Part shown: one piece after another, positions 3,963-5,638 of the stretch
Position numbering within the stretch: the stretch's first letter is position 1
Layout: every line of letters begins with the position of its first letter
Assembly: GCA_902475825.1 (NCBI GenBank)
Contig: CABSBA010000111.1
Location: 1-5,638 of the forward strand
DNA: 5,638 nucleotides
Source of the DNA: an uncultured Collinsella sp.
GTDB lineage: Bacteria > Actinomycetota > Coriobacteriia > Coriobacteriales > Coriobacteriaceae
Direction of reading: 5' to 3'
Made by a program: the position numbers and the translations under genes
The notes under the pieces: model-generated
Databases searched by the model: none
Seen by the model: only the letters and a program-made list of their open reading frames with translations
Told to the model about the DNA's origin: nothing

Positions 3963-5638
3963 CTACGAACGACGAATGACCTCGGTCACGACCTCGGACA
4001 CCGTAGCGATATTGGTCGGATTGACGTTGTACGGCAGGTCATCCTCGGTGCGAGCGCAGGCAAGACGCGGACCGTCCACACCGGCGATCGTAAGGGCGCG
4101 ACGGCTCGCCTCGAGCGCTGCGGATGCATCGGTTTTTGCATAGGGCATCTCGAACGCACCACAATCGACGTGGAACGACTTGCACACCTTGCTGACAAGA
4201 TTCATGATGCGGCGATCGCCCTTAAACAGCTGCTGCTCGCCCTCGACCGTCACCACCGAAAGCCTGCCGGCACCGATAGACTCGAGGTTGATGAAGAACA
4301 CACCGCGGAGCTTGTCACGATGCGAGGCCAAAAACGCCCTCATGCCGGCGCCGTCGCAATCGGACGCGCCCGTTGCGACGAACCAGATATCGTGGCCGAG
4401 CAGCTCATCGTCACCCATGGAGGCAACGGCCGAGAGCATATCCTCGGCAGAAGCACCATCGGAAGAGGTGGCGCCGCCCTTCCAACCGTCGTCGTCATCC
4501 TCGAAGTTATCCCACGAGCCAATGCCACGGCCAGACTTCTTGGCATCGTAATCGTCCTCGACGCCCAGCCAGTCGCTCATACTGTCCTGCTCGTTCTTCT
4601 TTTTGCGACCGAACAAGCCACCCAGGCCACGCTTCTGCGGCTTGGCGCCCGTCGAAGCAGGAGCCGAGATGGTCTCGAGCGGCTGTGCGCCCGAGGAGAT
4701 GGGCATGGGGGTCGCAACCGGTGCCGATGTGGGCTCGGGCCCCTGCGCCGTCGCAAAGGGATCATTTGTCTGTGCCGAAGGATCGGGAAGATCGAACAGC
4801 GACGTGCGGGACGCGACGTTGGCCTGTTGCATCGAAGGCAGCGACGGATCGGGGACCGAGGCCAGCGGCGACGAAGAGGGCGCAGGCGCGGAGGCCGGAT
4901 CGGGGATATTCATATGCTGGCGCGCAGGCACCTGAGACGAAATCTGCGCCATGAGGGAGTCAACTGTCTCGTCCTGCGTGGGAGCGACATTGGCCACCGT
5001 GGCACCGGGGTCGCTCGGCGCGGGCATGGTAAAGATCTGCGTAGAATAAGGCCTGGACTCATCCGTCTTGGGAGCCTCGTCAATCGCAGGGGACTCCTGC
5101 TTCATAGCAGGAGCCTCGACCTGCTCGGGTGCGCTGGCCTCAACGGAATCGGCCTCGTCAACAACCGAATCATCGGCGACGTCCTGGGCATCATCGGAGA
5201 TGGGAAGGGGCTCGGCAATTGCGGTGCCCTGCTTCTCAAACGTCATCGTGGCATCGAATGACATGGTGCCATCGACCGGCTGCTGCGCCTCGAAGGACGT
5301 CGTAGCCTCGGCAACGTCAGCGGATGTCGGCTGCGGAGCCTCGAAGGACGTCGTGGCGCCGGCAACATCGACAGGCTCCGGCTGCTCGGCCTCGCTCTGC
5401 TCGAACTCCTGTGCCGCACGCTCACGCTCGGCCTCGGCGGCCTGCTGCTGGGCGATGGCCTCCCGCTCGGCGGCCTCGCGGGCAGCGGCACGCTTTTCCT
5501 CAAAGTCGTCGACGAACTTCTTGCCCTTCGCAAAGGCGCCCTTAAAGAAGCTAGAAGCGCTGGCACCAATCGAGGAGAACGCAGAAGCGATATCGGCATG
5601 GGGCGTTGTCGAGGGAAGCTCGGCCGAGAAATCGGTGT
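3963..5638 (-). CDS. M28-peptidase-like protein with long disordered insert (5' end off window)
   Basis: The frame is open from the stop at 3963 to the window edge (557 codons visible), so the N-terminus is missing. From the visible start: an Ala/Glu/Arg-rich charged helix, likely coiled coil (~5383-5510). Then comes a long low-complexity Pro/Ala/Ser/Asp-rich linker (~4640-5380) with ATTSFEA repeats and several PDP motifs. A basic patch (KRGLGGLFGRKKK, ~4596-4634) and a Trp-containing acidic stretch (SDWLGVEDDYD; WDNFEDDDDGW) follow. The final ~160 residues (3966-4448) resemble the second half of a bacterial M28 zinc exopeptidase: HDIWFVATGA, then GVFFINLESIGAG, then LPYNVNPTNIATVSEVV. The usual Glu-Glu, Asp and His ligands are not evident; Ser-Asp, Glu and Asn occupy those positions by eye. 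Related Coriobacteriia proteins, as I recall them, carry the first half of the M28 fold and membrane helices upstream; that part is outside the window. An inactive M28-like or scaffold role is possible. Confidence 0.6.
   Translation of the reverse strand, partial: TDFSAELPSTTPHADIASAFSSIGASASSFFKGAFAKGKKFVDDFEEKRAAAREAAEREAIAQQQAAEAERERAAQEFEQSEAEQPEPVDVAGATTSFEAPQPTSADVAEATTSFEAQQPVDGTMSFDATMTFEKQGTAIAEPLPISDDAQDVADDSVVDEADSVEASAPEQVEAPAMKQESPAIDEAPKTDESRPYSTQIFTMPAPSDPGATVANVAPTQDETVDSLMAQISSQVPARQHMNIPDPASAPAPSSSPLASVPDPSLPSMQQANVASRTSLFDLPDPSAQTNDPFATAQGPEPTSAPVATPMPISSGAQPLETISAPASTGAKPQKRGLGGLFGRKKKNEQDSMSDWLGVEDDYDAKKSGRGIGSWDNFEDDDDGWKGGATSSDGASAEDMLSAVASMGDDELLGHDIWFVATGASDCDGAGMRAFLASHRDKLRGVFFINLESIGAGRLSVVTVEGEQQLFKGDRRIMNLVSKVCKSFHVDCGAFEMPYAKTDASAALEASRRALTIAGVDGPRLACARTEDDLPYNVNPTNIATVSEVVTEVIRRS
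5287..5388 (-). repeat. Two-unit 51-bp imperfect tandem repeat in the disordered linker
   Basis: Units 5287-5337 and 5338-5388 match at 37 of 51 bases and share an exact 17-base block at 5287-5303 and 5338-5354. Each encodes ATTSFEA plus a Gln/Pro-rich spacer of 10 residues. Shorter decayed copies follow downstream in the protein (GTMSFDA and ATMTFEK). The 51-base period keeps the frame. An ATG at 5262-5264 lies inside the decayed copy and is not a credible start. Confidence 0.75.

Noticed and set aside
4170..5261. A 363-codon plus-strand frame opposite the M28-like gene
   Set aside because: The protein would be a string of Arg, Gly and His from reading a GC-rich low-complexity gene backwards. 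It has no initiation signal or family features.
3963..5264. ATG at 5264 as the true start of the M28-like gene (433 residues)
   Set aside because: The frame stays open for another 124 codons to the window edge, with the same low-complexity style and a repeat that spans this ATG. No Shine-Dalgarno precedes it.
1..5638. CRISPR array, tRNA, rRNA, insertion sequence or attachment site
   Set aside because: No regularly spaced direct repeats, cloverleaf-like sequence, transposase coding or terminal inverted repeats with target duplications were seen on either strand.

Overview
The window looks like a chromosomal segment of a Coriobacteriia gut bacterium, most likely Collinsella or a near relative. 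I infer this from protein style, not from a database match. The signs are a moderately GC-rich sequence with AAGGAG ribosome binding sites 5 nt from the start codons, a long sortase-anchored thioester/CnaB surface protein, and an M28-peptidase-like protein carrying a very long disordered insert.

Layout. Bases 1-224 are a non-coding, partly AT-rich leader with two clear dyads, the second ending directly against the Shine-Dalgarno of the next gene. Bases 225-3656 (+) encode a complete 1143-residue cell-wall adhesin. Its order is signal peptide, an N-terminal thioester domain (Cys70/Gln128), six CnaB/SpaA-type domains each with a recognisable Lys-Glu-Asn/Asp isopeptide triad, a large seventh stalk domain, and an LPATG sorting signal. 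A strong hairpin at 3669-3698 separates this gene from two genes on the minus strand that run towards it; its U-tract is on the minus-strand side. Those genes are a 72-residue single-pass membrane protein (3722-3940, GTG start) and, 22 nt upstream of it, the C-terminal part (557 visible residues) of a protein whose last 160 residues resemble the C-terminal half of an M28 metallopeptidase (3963 to beyond 5638).

How they work together. The adhesin is a self-contained covalent-anchor design: sortase joins it to the wall, isopeptide bonds (and probably disulfides) stiffen the stalk, and the tip thioester can bond covalently to a nucleophile on a target surface. No sortase is in the window. The two minus-strand genes are probably one transcription unit. 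Nothing in the sequence links them functionally to the adhesin beyond the shared convergent terminator. The least ordinary signals are the in-register isopeptide triads across the whole stalk, the many paired cysteines in a Gram-positive sortase substrate, the leader hairpin touching the adhesin's ribosome binding site, and the apparent absence of canonical metal ligands in the M28-like module.
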